From Harmonia axyridis (Eukaryota > Arthropoda > Insecta > Coleoptera > Coccinellidae), in the NCBI RefSeq assembly GCF_914767665.1, contig NC_059503.1:58484352-58548351 (forward strand): a stretch of DNA of 64,000 nt. The letters are read 5' to 3'. The position numbers and the translations under genes were made by a program. Below, in pieces: positions 1 through 10,995 of the stretch; position 1 is the stretch's first letter, and each line of letters begins with the position of its first letter. The notes under the pieces are model-generated. The model saw only the letters and a list, made by a program, of their open reading frames with translations. It was not told the DNA's origin and did no database searches.

Positions 1-1370
1 ATAAAATCTGCTCTCCTCGATTCCCTGATCTCTACCCCTCGATAAGGTCACCATATTACATAGGCCGAACAGGGCCAGCTCGTGGTTGAGAAAATGCAAT
101 CGACTCAAGTATTTTCACGAGCCATTAATTAATTACAAGGGAATGCCCATGGCGTAATTAGAAAAGCCACCACACCAGAATAACTCATTAACATGTTTCG
201 GAGATGTAAAAACAAATGTATCGTGAATTATCCGAGTGACTACCATATCAGGTTGGGTACTCTATTCGGAAGGGGGCAAGGAAAAGCAATTGTTTCGCTC
301 ACTAGTCGCGTGGCTTGTGTTCGGTCGGGTCAGGTATTTCGTTGTAATCTGGATACCTTCCAGAGGGTTACTAGGCTTTCATTCTGAAGCATTCATTTTA
401 TGATGTTAAGTGCGGTTTATTATTTCAAAATGAAAATTCAGATCTTCACACTTGAAAAGAAAATAATTACTGCCTTACTCAGATCTGCTCCTATTATGTT
501 CGAGTTGATCAAGTTAGGATATATCGATTGTAACTTATTTTCTTCAGCCCGAAGAAGGCCTAACAAAGGCCGAAACGTAGTGAAGAATGGAGTGAAACTT
601 ATTCATTTTTATTCCTGAGATCGATATCTCCGAACTTCAATTATAACTTGGAACAAGATTTTTCTATCCATATCTATTGTTATGAGCGAAGTGACTAAGA
701 GGATATGAAAAATGCTCATTCTGTGGATCGCTATAAGAATTCTCATATTGATATATCAATTTAACCGGTCATTATGAATGCAAAATGTAGGTATACTTCA
801 CCACTAATTTAGCAGGATAATGACAAGTTTGATTTGTAACCAATTGCATCTAATTGATAGGTTGAATATTAATTTCATCTTTGTAGGTAAATGACATCTT
901 TCTTCTTCAATGTGAAAAGTTAGTTACGCTGCTTTCAATATCTTCCTCCCAATTTTCCTGACATTTTCAATTGTCTTTCTATAACTTATGTCATTAGAAT
1001 TTTGATAATACAAACTTTTAGAGTACTACGAGTATATTCAACAGCAAACAAGTACATTTCAACATATAAACTGTCCTGTTTGTGGTAGAAATGCTGAATA
1101 GCCAGATAGCTGCTTGTACTGGCTTTATATAATTTAATGGGATATCGTCAAAAAGAAAGAGAAAACCTTTGGGATTATTCAGAAACAAAAAATCATTATA
1201 TCCTAGAATATTGGATGAATTGTTGGTAGACCATATCGCATGCTGTATTAAGCAATATTGTATCAGCTTTGTTCTATTTCGTATTGATCTCATAATAATA
1301 ATGACGATCAATCAAACTATCGGCCAATAAAAAATGTATAATGTACTTCTGCTTTTAGTGGTAATGCCTA
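1..1370. other. AT-rich unique DNA, no gene recognised
   Basis: Only short frames occur on both strands and none resembles a known protein. The stretch 270-390 is slightly GC-richer. I see no repeat shared with the rest of the window and no RNA gene. Confidence 0.6.
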
Positions 1371-1529
1371 TCTTGATGTTTGAACGAATTGAATATTCAT
1401 GTTGTAGTAACTGTGTCTGCTCACAGATGGCGCTATAGTGTTTCGCAGCACACATACTTCGGCCTCAACGGATCTATAGGGGCCATAGCGTTGCAACAGA
1501 GTCACCTCTCCATGATGGCGTGAGAATGT

Positions 1530-1592
1530 GTGTCTTAGGCAGAGATCGCTGGATTTCCTAACTGATGAGTCCACATCTCGGATGCGAAACAC
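1530..1592 (+). ncRNA. Hammerhead ribozyme motif 1 (type III topology)
   Basis: The core box CTGATGA lies at 1562-1568 and the GAAA box at 1586-1589. A GTC cleavage triplet lies at 1532-1534, so cleavage would follow C1534. Stem I is a perfect 5-bp helix, TTAGG (1535-1539) with CCTAA (1557-1561), abutting both the cleavage site and the core box. Stem II is GTCC (1569-1572) with GGA (1580-1582) and C1585, with a 2-nt TG bulge. Stem III has four pairs, 1530-1533 with 1589-1592, including the expected A-U pair next to GAAA. The bulge in stem II may weaken activity. The host repeat at about 1371-1720 is unknown; it has short inverted segments but no tRNA-like promoter that I can see. Activity is inferred, not shown. 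Confidence 0.7.
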
Positions 1593-1720
1593 CGAATCCC
1601 TAAGAGAGGACACACCTCGTTACTTTGCTCGAGAAAGACTCCCTAAATGGTTGAATTTTAGTTTATTCTGGAACAGAGGGATTCAGGTTAAGTCTCCAAT
1701 GAGTCGAGGTCGATAGATCG

Positions 1721-3430
1721 ATGGCTCCAAAATGAAACAATAAATAGAATTCATTGACTCGGCCAAAATTTTGTTTTGATGGATATCTGCAAGCAATTAT
1801 CTGGAAGAATACCAATCGCAGAGAAAATTATTGAATTCGAAACAGAAAGCCTTGTTTTTGGTAGACGACGACCAAACCCGAGATAACAACCACCCTAAAC
1901 AGAGGTTTGAACAGATCGACGCGGGACTGCGGGAGTGGGAACGAGAATGAAAATTTTGCGGGATGGAAATCAACGGTGTTGAGATGTTAAACTTTTTCTT
2001 CCGAAAAACTATCACTTTCATACATAATTTTAGATTCATACTAATAATCGTGTTTCATTATTTTCACGAAGGTCTGCATGCTATGCAATATGCCCGCTGA
2101 CGTAACTATAACGCATCGCTCTCGTTCTCGCAGTCTCGCGTCGGTCTGTTCATACCTTGAAACCGAAATAGCTACTACCCGACGAACAAATCAACTTCGA
2201 AAAGCAGAGTTAATATTTTATAGGCAGTGGTAATTCCTAGAATCTCATATGCAATAAGCTAGCACAATGTGGAAAGCCTTAATGAAAAGATCTCAACAAG
2301 TTATGTTTAATGTTATGTTTAATTTTTAGTTTATATTTCATAGCATAGCTTGAATTTTGTTTTCATTATTTCGATATCTTGTATGATATATTAATTGTCA
2401 AACTGTGAATGCTGTATTGGGTTTTAACTGTTTGTATTCCTATTCGTCTTAAATAAATAAATAAAAGTGCTCTTAACAAGATAATAAGACATGTTATAGG
2501 AGCTCTATGGTAAATGAACAACCAACAAATAAGAGACGACCTGAAGCCAGAAACAAATAAGAGATGATGAAGAAACAGACTGAAAACCAAATCAAAATGA
2601 TGAAAGCACACTGAAACCGTGAAATTATGAGAATAATGAAAATCGCGTTCAGAAAAATCGAGAGTATGGTATCTTCATCCAAAATGAAGAAATAACTCTG
2701 GAGACTAGTAGACAACCCATATATTATGGCTGGAACTGCTGGAAGCCAAGCAGTTCATACATGATTCTCCCCTGCAACTTGTCATTATCATTTCCAAAAT
2801 TCGAATCCTTGACAACGAAACCAACCAAAGAGAAAATAACCGTGATATAGACTGATGTATTTTGTCAAAATATTTTTCACGACATTTTAACCATAACTTA
2901 CAATTACAAAAAATATATATTTGAACCAAGCAAAAAAATATATAAATTTTTCAAAAATGTACAAGTTGAGTGAACGGTTGATAAACTATAAATTAACGTA
3001 AGGACAGATATACATTTTGAAATTTTTGTATTTTTCAATACAATCTTTTGTTCATCATTTATACCTCTGGTGTGATCTCACAAAGATAGCAATCTCAACA
3101 GGAGGTCATAGACCTCCTCAAAACTTACATTTGAAATAAGAATTTAATTGTAGCTTTTATATTGGATATTGTTTCTAATCAATGAATGAAGAGTTTGAAA
3201 TATAAACTGACAACTTAAATATTCATTTATTTTTATTTTGATATTTATTTTAAATTGCCTTCATCGAGTAAACTCATTTGACCCTTTGGAAATAAGAGAG
3301 CATATTGCAAAATTTGCAGTGATTTCATAGTCTGAGGACGTATACTGTGGGAATTTCAAGAAAAGAAAGGTGTTTTTCAATAGTATTTCAATATTACATC
3401 GAAATAAAAATATACCAAAACCTATGAATA
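1721..3430. other. Non-coding DNA, no gene recognised
   Basis: Mostly AT-rich. A GC-richer patch at 2085-2180 holds repeated CTCG-type words. An AATAAA-containing run lies near 2450-2465. The short frames on both strands look random. Confidence 0.5.
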
Positions 3431-3545
3431 AGCAATATCAACTCATTTCGACTAAAGTTGATGAAATGAACATCCGAAAACCACAACGTTCACGTAAACG
3501 TCGCATAAAAAAAAACGTTAAAAACCCGGAAAAATAAAACCCCTG

Positions 3546-3840
3546 AAAATACTGTTTGCCGCAAATCGCGGCATCATCTGATACTGACACGTCGTGTACT
3601 ACGATACCGGATCCCATATCCGGCTCTTCGCGTATACACCGGCCGGTCCCGCGACTGTTAAATAGAATGTCTGTCCGTACACCCGTGAGTCGCGCGTTAC
3701 TCGCAGATGTATCGCGCCGTTCGGGCCCCAGCGAACCATCCGAAGTTAACGTACTGAAAACATCCCGTTTACCGAACAACGACATTGTCTCCTGCAGATT
3801 GGATAACGTCTCCATGCCCCGTTTGGTGCGGGGTTGACGA
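3546..3840 (-). CDS. Possible exon of an unidentified host gene
   Basis: A GC-rich block stands out sharply from AT-rich flanks. The minus-strand frame stays open across it and reads like ordinary protein, rich in Ser, Thr, Arg, Gly and Asp, including segments such as METLSNLQETMSLFGKRDVF and GSGIVVHDVSVSDD. A GTATTT at about 3561-3556 on the minus strand could be a splice donor. I found no clear acceptor or ATG at the upstream end. The plus strand is also open here (3556-3837), which is common in GC-rich DNA and weakens the case. I do not recognise the protein. It could instead be a regulatory island. Confidence 0.3.
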
Positions 3841-3864
3841 GTGCAGGTCCAAATTATGGACAAA

Positions 3865-4780
3865 AATTGGATCGATGCTTTTCGGATTTTTCCGGAAATA
3901 GAAGCAGAGATTTCCAGTCTTTTTGAGCAACTTTAGGGAAAAAAATAAAATATAGTAACTTCATTTGAAGGTGCTGAATTTGCTGCATTTGCGTTACGTA
4001 ATGAAACTCATTACACAACTCAAATATCATGACGTAACGCAATTTTTTCGGAGAGGAATTCAGACAATAAATGAATTTGTACCTTACCAATAACAGCCAC
4101 TGTTTCTGCTACATAGGATGGAAATCTTTCTGAATCTTCCATTTCGACCAAACACATCTAATTCCAGCCGAAAATTTCAGGTATTGTTTACAATCAAACT
4201 TGACGTCAAGTAATTGACAATGTATTTCGATGATCTTGATATCAACTTTGATATTTTCAGTTTAGTTTCACAACGTTGTGTTCATTTTTTGTTCATTATA
4301 GGTAGTCGTAGATAAAACGTTGTACGTGAGTGATATTGCATCATTACTATATTCTTGTGCTTACATTACTCTTCTACGAACTCGTTTGCAACTTACACAC
4401 TCATAGAATGATGATGCATTTATCCCACTTGTATTGTAAAAACTAATATAGTATCGTTAATATACAGCAGTTAGTAGTTAGTCAGATGGTTCAAAATTTT
4501 GTATTTAAACTACAAAAGAGGGTCCTTCTGCTGATTATTGGCATTGACTCACGTCCCTTCTGTTAATCAATCTTCATGGAAAATGGTATCTTGACGTTTC
4601 TATATTGATAAATCTCTTGTACATATTACGGAACATTATGCACAATTCGCAAAACCTGCTAGTTATTACAGCTTTGCTACCGGAAACACTGCTATACTCT
4701 ATTTTTCTAAGCACATCATTACCAAATGCGAAAGTTCACCTACATATAAATGATTAAAGTTCAACAGATTGCCTGAATTA
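3865..4780. other. AT-rich DNA, possibly including the 5' part of an LTR
   Basis: No protein is recognisable. The interval precedes an LTR fragment whose primer-binding site is at 5063. The 5' boundary of that LTR cannot be placed because the second copy in the window is truncated on this side. Confidence 0.4.
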
Positions 4781-5275
4781 ATAAAATTCTCAGATCGAAT
4801 ATTTCAGTTATACTTCTCTGAATTATTGAGTATTTGTTCTATTATTGTTGTGATCCTTTATAGTAAATTGTTACATATTTATTTATTCTTCTTTTTTTCC
4901 CTATGATGTGACATGTCTTATACATTTATGTTTGAAGGGATCAATAAATGTTTATTGAAAATGAAAAAAAATTTTCAGAAAATCACACAATCATGAAATC
5001 GGAAAAATATATTGCTACGATGATATAATAGCCAATATCATTCACAGCAAAGTTCAAGCATCTGGCGCCCAACGTGGGGCCAAAATTATATGTAATATCT
5101 TTGTTACAACTCAAAATGCGCGAGCACAGTTGTTTATTTTAGGTCGTGATTCTGATCTCTGAATTCACTACAATAAAAGGGATAAAAATCCAGCACGATC
5201 AAAAACCTCTTATATTCACTCACGTATTTTACAATTCGAATATTTCAAATATTCCAGAAAAATTTACTTCCAAAT
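4780..5275 (+). mobile_element. LTR end and leader of a gypsy-type retrotransposon, copy 1
   Basis: This segment matches 7660-8117 closely. It contains an AATAAA-like polyadenylation region near 4940-4960 (GGGATCAATAAATG), an LTR end at about 5060, and an 18-nt tRNA-primer site at 5063-5080, followed by untranslated leader. An LTR end immediately followed by a primer site is the diagnostic order for the 5' end of an LTR retrotransposon. The body of the element is not recognisable downstream beyond a possible short Gag start at 5471. Confidence 0.65.
5063..5080 (+). promoter_or_regulatory. tRNA-Lys primer-binding site (copy 1)
   Basis: The 18 nt TGGCGCCCAACGTGGGGC are the complement of a lysine tRNA 3' end, a primer site used by gypsy-group elements and several retroviruses. 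It lies 2 nt after the CA that would end the LTR. An identical site lies at 7908-7925. Confidence 0.75.
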
Positions 5276-5357
5276 ACACAAATTACTTCCCTGAAGTAAA
5301 ATTCTTATTATACCTACATCCTAGTGTTGTTTTGTTTTAGTGACTGTTTGCAGTACG

Positions 5358-5377
5358 GTCACACCAATTGGTGTGAC
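5358..5377. repeat. Perfect 20-bp palindrome
   Basis: GTCACACCAATTGGTGTGAC is its own reverse complement. It lies between the LTR leader and the possible Gag start, where a dimer-linkage or protein-binding site could lie, but no role can be assigned. Confidence 0.8.
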
Positions 5378-5470
5378 TGTTACGAAAATTGACAGATTAA
5401 GGAATTTGAATTTGAATCGTACGTTTCGAGTTTTGGAATATTTTATAATTACGCATAAAATTCGTGATTT

Positions 5471-5629
5471 ATGTCTGCCGAAATCGATTCAACACCTTCA
5501 GGATTAAAAGAAATTGCGAATAATATTGCAAATCATTCAACTTTATCCAAATTATATTACATTGACAATCGACATGTGTCGAAATTTAATAGAATCGGAA
5601 GTCAGTGTAGACAACCACAAAACGATTAA
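5471..5629 (+). CDS. Short ORF, possible Gag N-terminus of the LTR element
   Basis: This 52-codon ATG frame begins MSAEIDSTPSGLKEIANNI and ends at TAA. It starts about 390 bp downstream of the primer-binding site at 5063, where the gag start of a gypsy-type element is expected. Its composition (Asn, Ser, Ile, Lys) fits other AT-rich retroelement Gags, but Gag N-termini are poorly conserved and I recognise no motif. Nothing downstream continues a Gag-Pol frame, so if real the element is truncated or diverges into unique DNA near 5690. It may equally be a chance frame. Confidence 0.2.
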   Translation: MSAEIDSTPSGLKEIANNIANHSTLSKLYYIDNRHVSKFNRIGSQCRQPQND

Positions 5630-5689
5630 TATAACTGAAGACAATGCCTCTGATGAGTTCATTACAGAATTGTTTTTAGTGCTGTAATG

Positions 5690-6370
5690 AAATCATTACA
5701 ATACTGAAATAGAGGAAGCATTCATCGAAACCTCTTTGCTCGGACGTGACGACAATTTTTCCAACTTCCAATATATCATCGACAACGTCCCCGGCCTGTC
5801 CTCGAACGATCCAGCGACTACTCCAAAACCGTCTTCCGGCACGAAGAAATAACTCGAAAGGGATAAACGTCAACGAGAGGAACCTGCTCCAATAAATTCG
5901 AGAGCGAGCCGACGCGGTTTTGCATACATTCCCGTTTATCTATAATATGCACATGCATGACAATACGTAGTAATCTTTCAATTTCGAGGATATGCGCTCT
6001 CGTACAAAAATCCTCTGATAATATTCGGCGTCAGTTACCAGAGCGATATTTCACCGGTTTTTATGATCGAGGAACGACGGCGACGTCGGCGTCGACGGGA
6101 CCGAAATTTCGCGTCATTTGCCTAATGCAAAGTGGCCCACTTGATACGCCGGATACAAGATATAGACGGTTCGAAACTATAGTTAATGTGCCGTTAAAAG
6201 CTCCGCCCGCGGGTTTGTGAGAGCGGCAAGCGGGGGTAGTGAAATATGTTCGCCAATCTTTAACGGAAAATTCGAATGGGCGCCTCGACGCGGATGAGTT
6301 ATCGGAATCGTTAGGTGGGTATATTGAAGGGGGTGGTTCAGCTAGGGATGAATTATAGCCGTGTGTACGA
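5690..6370. other. GC-richer single-copy island
   Basis: Contains CpG-rich runs (for example near 6070-6100 and 6190-6220) and unique sequence with no transposon similarity. Frames are open on both strands (5957-6220 plus, 6061-6396 minus) but neither resembles a protein I know. Candidate conserved non-coding or regulatory DNA. Confidence 0.35.
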
Positions 6371-6764
6371 TACCGGCTGATGGAATTGTACCACAAGTAT
6401 TATTTTAAGAGAACTAGTTCAGCCCTTATTACGTAATATTATAAAGAAATATATTCTGATGGGTTTTATTTCTGTAAACGTAAAATAAGTTCGATATCTC
6501 ATTCTACTCTTTGTAGGTTCACATTCACAGTCGATAGGGTTAAGACTCTGTACTCCTAAATAGAAGGACGCGAGTTTGAAAGTTTCGGATACTTTTGGCT
6601 GAAGCTGAAGGGTCATTTGAAATCACAACATCTTGCCCACAAGCTCGAACCGTAGAAATTGTATCAATGAAATACCGCCAGAATTCCCTCGAAAACAAAA
6701 ACATTTGAGCCATCAAAATCATTCCATTCATCAGATGTTTTGTTTCTTGAGTATTTCCTGAATA
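6371..6764. other. Nothing recognised
   Basis: AT-rich spacer between the island and the mariner copy; only short frames without known motifs. Confidence 0.5.
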
Positions 6765-7630
6765 GGCGTACATCCTTGCTTTCGCCGTTTTTTTCTGAAA
6801 TTCGAGGCTTTATTGTAAAAAACTGGTTATACATTTATGATTCAAAATATTGTCCATTGCTGGCCACTACTTTCTCCTATCTTTTATGCAGCGTACGATT
6901 TCCGCGTAGATATTTGGTTTGGCCGTCGACGTGAAAGCATGGCCGAGATATCCCAATTATTTTCAGCGCTTGGAATTATTGTAATCAACTCATTTTTCGT
7001 CTCCAGTCACAAAGCGATGCATACATCCCTTCCGTCTTTGCCTTGCAAGTTGCTGTTCACAAGCAAACAAACGCCGTTCAACATCTCTCGGTTTCAACTT
7101 ATACGGCACCCAATTTCCTTATTTCTGAATCATTTCCTTGACTTTCAGGCTTTTTGAAACGGCTTAATGCGTCACTTCCAATGATCCTGCCAATTCTTGT
7201 TGCGTTTGACACGAGTCTTGATCAAATAATGCCTCCAATTCTGCATCTTCGAAAACCTCCTTCCTTCATGATGATCTTCGATGTCAAAATCACCGTTCTT
7301 AAAGCGTTGAAACCATTTTCGTCACGTTCTTTCACTAATCGCGGCCTCACCATAGGTATTTGAGAACATTCGAAGAGCCCCCTTGCTGCAGATTTCTTCA
7401 TATTAAAACAGATATTCAAAATTTTCTGTAAATTATGAAGATTTGGCTGGTAAGCTGACATGTTCAATCGAAAATAACTTCATGATGCAGATACAAATCG
7501 ACTAATATTTCGATAGCGTTATGTTTACAAATATCTGAGCTTATTGTATGACATCTACGATCTATTTATTTCGACTATTACTTATCGCTACAGCCATCTA
7601 TTGAAAAATGACGGAAACAGAGTTGTACTT
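6765..7630 (-). mobile_element. Internally deleted mariner element (copy 1)
   Basis: Reading on the minus strand, the 5' inverted repeat is at about 7607-7630, the initiator region MSAYQPNLHNLQ near 7460, and the helix-turn-helix part with NMKKSAA and ECSQIPMVRPRLVKERDENG follows. Fragments matching LFDQDSCQTQQELAGSLEVT and QGNWVPYKLKPRDVERRLF continue to about 6940. The 3' untranslated end and 3' inverted repeat (GGCGTACATCCTTGCTTTCG) lie at 6765-6890, preceded by TA. Compared with 54976-56723, roughly 450 bp of catalytic coding sequence, including the last catalytic Asp region, is missing between about 6910 and 6930. Frameshifts also break the frame. This is a dead, deletion-derivative copy with both ends. 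Confidence 0.85.
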
Positions 7631-7639
7631 TTGATACTT

Positions 7640-8120
7640 TACACCCAATACATTACTGATGAAAGAGAAAGAGTACTCTTACTCAGAACTATTAGGTACT
7701 TGTTCTAATATTGTTACTTATTTATTTATTCTACTTTTTTCCCTATGATGTGACTTGTCTCATACATTTATGATGTTTGAAGGGATCAATAAATGTTTAT
7801 TGAAAAAGGAAAAGCTTTTTCAGAAAATCACACAATCATTAAATCGGAAAAATATATTGCTACGATGATATAATAGCCAATATCATTCACAACAAAGTTA
7901 AAGCATCTGGCGCCCAACGTGGGGCCAAAATTATATGTCATATCTTTGTTACAACTCAAAATGCTTGAGCACAGTTGTTTATTTAAGGTCGTGATTCTGA
8001 TCTCTGAATTCGCCATAATAAAAGGGATAAAAATCCATCACGATCAAACACCTCTTATATTCACTCACGTATTTTACAATTTGAATATTTCAAATATACC
8101 AGAAAAATTCACTTCCAAAT
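7640..8120 (+). mobile_element. LTR end and leader, copy 2
   Basis: Closely matches 4780-5275, including the polyadenylation region near 7785, the LTR end, the identical primer site and about 190 bp of leader. It lacks about 25 bp present in copy 1 near 4850-4880. It begins directly beside the mariner end at 7630, so one of the two elements truncated or inserted into the other. No gag or pol follows. Confidence 0.65.
7908..7925 (+). promoter_or_regulatory. tRNA-Lys primer-binding site (copy 2)
   Basis: Identical 18 nt to the site at 5063-5080, with the same AAGCATC context immediately upstream. Confidence 0.75.
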
Positions 8121-8938
8121 AAAATAAATGAATGAAGAGAAAGTTACTATTGATTATAACATGGAAAGACAGTTGACTCGAAAAATGAGGCAAGATCATA
8201 ATCACTAAAAGTAGCGAATCGACTGCATAGCGACAACGCCCGAAACTTTCGTGAAACGATCATAATTCAAACCGCGCAGAGGGGTCGTGGACTGTAACGG
8301 GTATCCCCACAAAAATTATCAGTAGGCCATTAAAATACATCAAAAATTAATTTAGCCAGCATCCTAGATTAAAAATTAAAACTTTCCGTTTTAAAAATTA
8401 ATGGCTAAGAAAACAGCAGATAATTCCCGAAATTCAATAAGAACGGACCTGATAAGTGGCCGAGCGAGGACCTTAAATTTACCGTGAGTCCGACGCTTTT
8501 TTTAATTGCGAATTTGCAAAATGAATTATAAATTTCCGCACCTTGAGTTTGGCCGCGGTGCCTGGCGACATTTTTCATAATTAATTACGGCACCCCCCAC
8601 CCCACAGCGGTCCTAGCGCCGGACCTAGAATGAGTGGAAATGTGAAAAATAGATGGCGGGAATGGTTAATGGACTTCGAAGAATTTATACCGCGGAGGTA
8701 CAGCAGTTCCGTAATGTGACTGAAAAGTAGTGCGATTTATACAGAACAGTTCATTCTGTAGAAAACATGGATAGATTTGTTGTAAACTCTTAAATGCTCT
8801 TTCAATTCAAGAAGGAAAAGAAACACAGCAACCTAAGTATTATTAATTTCAACTGCAACTTCATCAAAAATCATGATCATTTTTGAGAATAGAGAACACA
8901 AAACAATGAATATAATAGAAATGGTTTTTTGTTTCTTT
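8121..8938. other. GC-richer single-copy island and AT spacer
   Basis: 8200-8720 is unique, moderately GC-rich DNA with a homeodomain-type core (TAATTAATTA, near 8578-8587) next to a C-run at about 8592-8605. No frame resembles a protein. 8720-8938 is plain AT-rich DNA. Confidence 0.35.
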
Positions 8939-8939
8939 T

Positions 8940-9130
8940 GAAGGGTCTTCCCATAGGAGGTTTCATTTTGATATAAAAAAATTTTCTATGACCATTTCAT
9001 ACATTTTAGGCTGTATGTCCTTGATAACTTCACGACTTCCATCTTTAAGGTCTTGAATCGATGGTGGAGTGTAGACCTTATTATTCACGTGCTCAAAGAA
9101 AAAAGTATAAAGATGTTAAATCACGATACG
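8940..9130 (-). pseudogene. C-terminal remnant of a DD41D-like transposase (split by a LINE)
   Basis: On the minus strand, from about 9128 downward, the third catalytic block is visible in decayed form as RDLTSLYFFL. After a frame change come VNNKVYTPPSIQDLKD and EVIKDIQPKMYEMVIENFF, the usual C-terminal blocks of the DUF4817-type insect transposases (compare 37440-37580). The catalytic Asp of the LDYF block is changed to Tyr. The N-terminal part of the same gene resumes at 10640 on the other side of the LINE. Confidence 0.65.
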
Positions 9131-10640
9131 CGAACAATAATAATAATAATAGCTTTATTGTCCAACAGTTTAACCCATTTACAGGAAAATGTGAATATAA
9201 ATTACAAAAAAATTCAAAAGATAGCATTGAAACAAAAAATAAAAAACAAAATTTCACATGATCTTAGATACATTCTTTGAATATAAATTACAAAAACCAA
9301 CGAAAGATAGCATTGAAACAAAAAATAAAAAACAAAATTTCACATGATCTTAGATACATTCTTTGAATATAAATTACAAAAACCAACGAAAGATAGCATT
9401 GAAACAAAAAATAAAAAACATTAATTTCACATGATTTAAGATACATTCCCCGAAAAATAATGAATTGCCGACTTGACCAAATTTCCTCTTGATGAGGAGA
9501 ATATATCTTGGCCATCACAAAATGAGTTGAAGTTCTCAAACATTTTTGTAATAGGTGCCTTTTGCAGAATGTTCGTTCGAGCTCTATCTGGCTTGAAAAC
9601 CAGGACAATTCTTGAGTTGAAACTTGGAACGTTAAAGTTGACCTTCGACAATATTTCTGAACAATCAACTTTATAATGGATCACATTAAGAAGGAATGAT
9701 AAAGAAGCAAATACCCTTCTCATTTCTAAACTCAAATATCCAGTTCGCTCACACAAGATTGCACCATTACACCCTTGGGGAGGATACACTCCATCAGTCT
9801 TAAACAGAAGGAACTTCATGAATCTTCTTTGAACACTCTCAAGTTTTCTCTTATGGCACTCATATATAGGACTCCACACCATACTTGCATATTCTAACTT
9901 CGAACGAATAACTGCATTATACAAGATTTTAAGGCAGTTCATCTCGGTGAAATCCCTACAATTCCTAATCATGAACCCATACACCTCAGCAGCATCCAAA
10001 ACTATCTGTGAAATGTGCTCAACAAACGAGAGCTCCGTATCAAACAAAACGCCCAAATCCCTGAGAACAATATGACTTTCAAGTCATCTACCATTGCATT
10101 CATAATCTTAGGAATATACTTCAGTTCTTCTGGAGAAAGTCATAATTCTGCATTTGTCGACGTTCAATCTCAATTTGTTCTGCTCAACACCAACATCACC
10201 TGGACCTGGAGGTTGAAGCAATCGTCGAATTTCCTCATGATGGAAAACATTTTCAAGTCATCAGCATTAGCGGAAGACTCTGTCTTCCGCAATGAATCAA
10301 ATCTAGAAGATGATTAATGAATAAAAGTGGTCCAAGATTCGATCCCTGCGGTATACCGGATGATGGAAAGTAACCAACAGTGTTCCATTATAACTGACAA
10401 AATGATCACGTTTGGACAGATATGAATCCAAAAGTCTAATTGCTCCTTCGTCCAATCCATAATTGCTCAACTTGTGCAACAAAACATCATGCTGAACTCT
10501 GTCGAAAGCTTTAGCAAAATCAGTATAGATAACGTCAACCTGGCCATTTTTATCCAATACTTCTGAAACAAACTGTGTGAAGGCAACAAGATTTGTAACC
10601 GTTGATCTCTTACGAACAAAACCATGTTGAAAGGGTGAAC
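9131..10640 (-). mobile_element. 5'-truncated LINE with RT domain
   Basis: On the minus strand the element starts inside the reverse transcriptase at the QHGF block (FQHGFVRKRSTVTNLVAF, near 10640). It continues with IYTDFAKAFDRVQHDVLLHKL, then a frame change at about 10310 to the ADD catalytic box (NADDLKMF, about 10257-10275). The thumb and C-terminus follow (9436-10056), including GVLFDTELSF, YNAVIRSKLEYASMVWSP and KRKLESVQRRFMKFL. This order is typical of Jockey/CR1-type insect LINEs. The 3' UTR carries 85-bp tandem repeats and ends in an ATT-rich tail at about 9136-9152 (AAT repeats on the plus strand). Two frame breaks and 5' truncation show it is dead. Confidence 0.8.
9198..9442 (-). 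repeat. 85-bp tandem repeats in the LINE 3' UTR
   Basis: Nearly three copies of a unit of about 85 bp, beginning AAATTACAAAAACCAACGAA on the plus strand. Copies 1 and 2 differ at a few sites; the third ends in a diverged half. The array lies just before the AAT tail. Confidence 0.85.
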
Positions 10641-10995
10641 GAGAAATGACACGGTCATGATTGTCATGATTCTTTTCTTCAAGAATGCGACCGCATCGTT
10701 GCTTGCGTTGCACACAGCGTTATTTTGCTGGAAAAAGAGGTCGTTTACATCGATATCTTCCAATTCCGGCTATGAGAGATCATTCATCAAAGTTCGGTAG
10801 CGCAATCCATTTTCCGTAACGGTTTTACCAGCCTCATTATAGAATAATCATACAATCAGCCCAAAAACTGCACCAAACAGTGACAAGTTGAGGAGGAAGA
10901 GGTTTTCCAACAATCATTGTTGGATTTCCAAATGTGACAATTCTGATTATCAACTTTGAGGTTGAATTGAAGGATTTTTCTGCAGAGGAAAAATA
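10640..10995 (-). pseudogene. N-terminal/catalytic remnant of a DD41D-like transposase (split by a LINE)
   Basis: Reading down from about 10995 on the minus strand: a block equivalent to NPTMIVGKPLPPQLVTVWC, then NEAGKTVTENGLRYRTLM, then ELEDIDVNDLFFQQNNAVCN, the second catalytic block, where QQDGATCH has become QQNNAVCN so the Asp is lost. HDRVISR follows, after which sequence switches to LINE RT. The remainder lies at 8940-9130. Same family as 27245-28190 and 52740-53640. Confidence 0.65.

Noticed and set aside
5649..5694. CTCTGATGAG followed by a CATTACAG/CTGTAATG stem and GAAA, resembling a hammerhead
   Set aside because: The stem does not abut the core box, no GUC with a complementary stem I lies upstream, and stem III cannot form.
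10240..10270. TCATCAG with upstream TTTC, a possible minus-strand hammerhead core
   Set aside because: The bases between the boxes cannot form stem II, and the site is the ADD-encoding catalytic box of the LINE RT.
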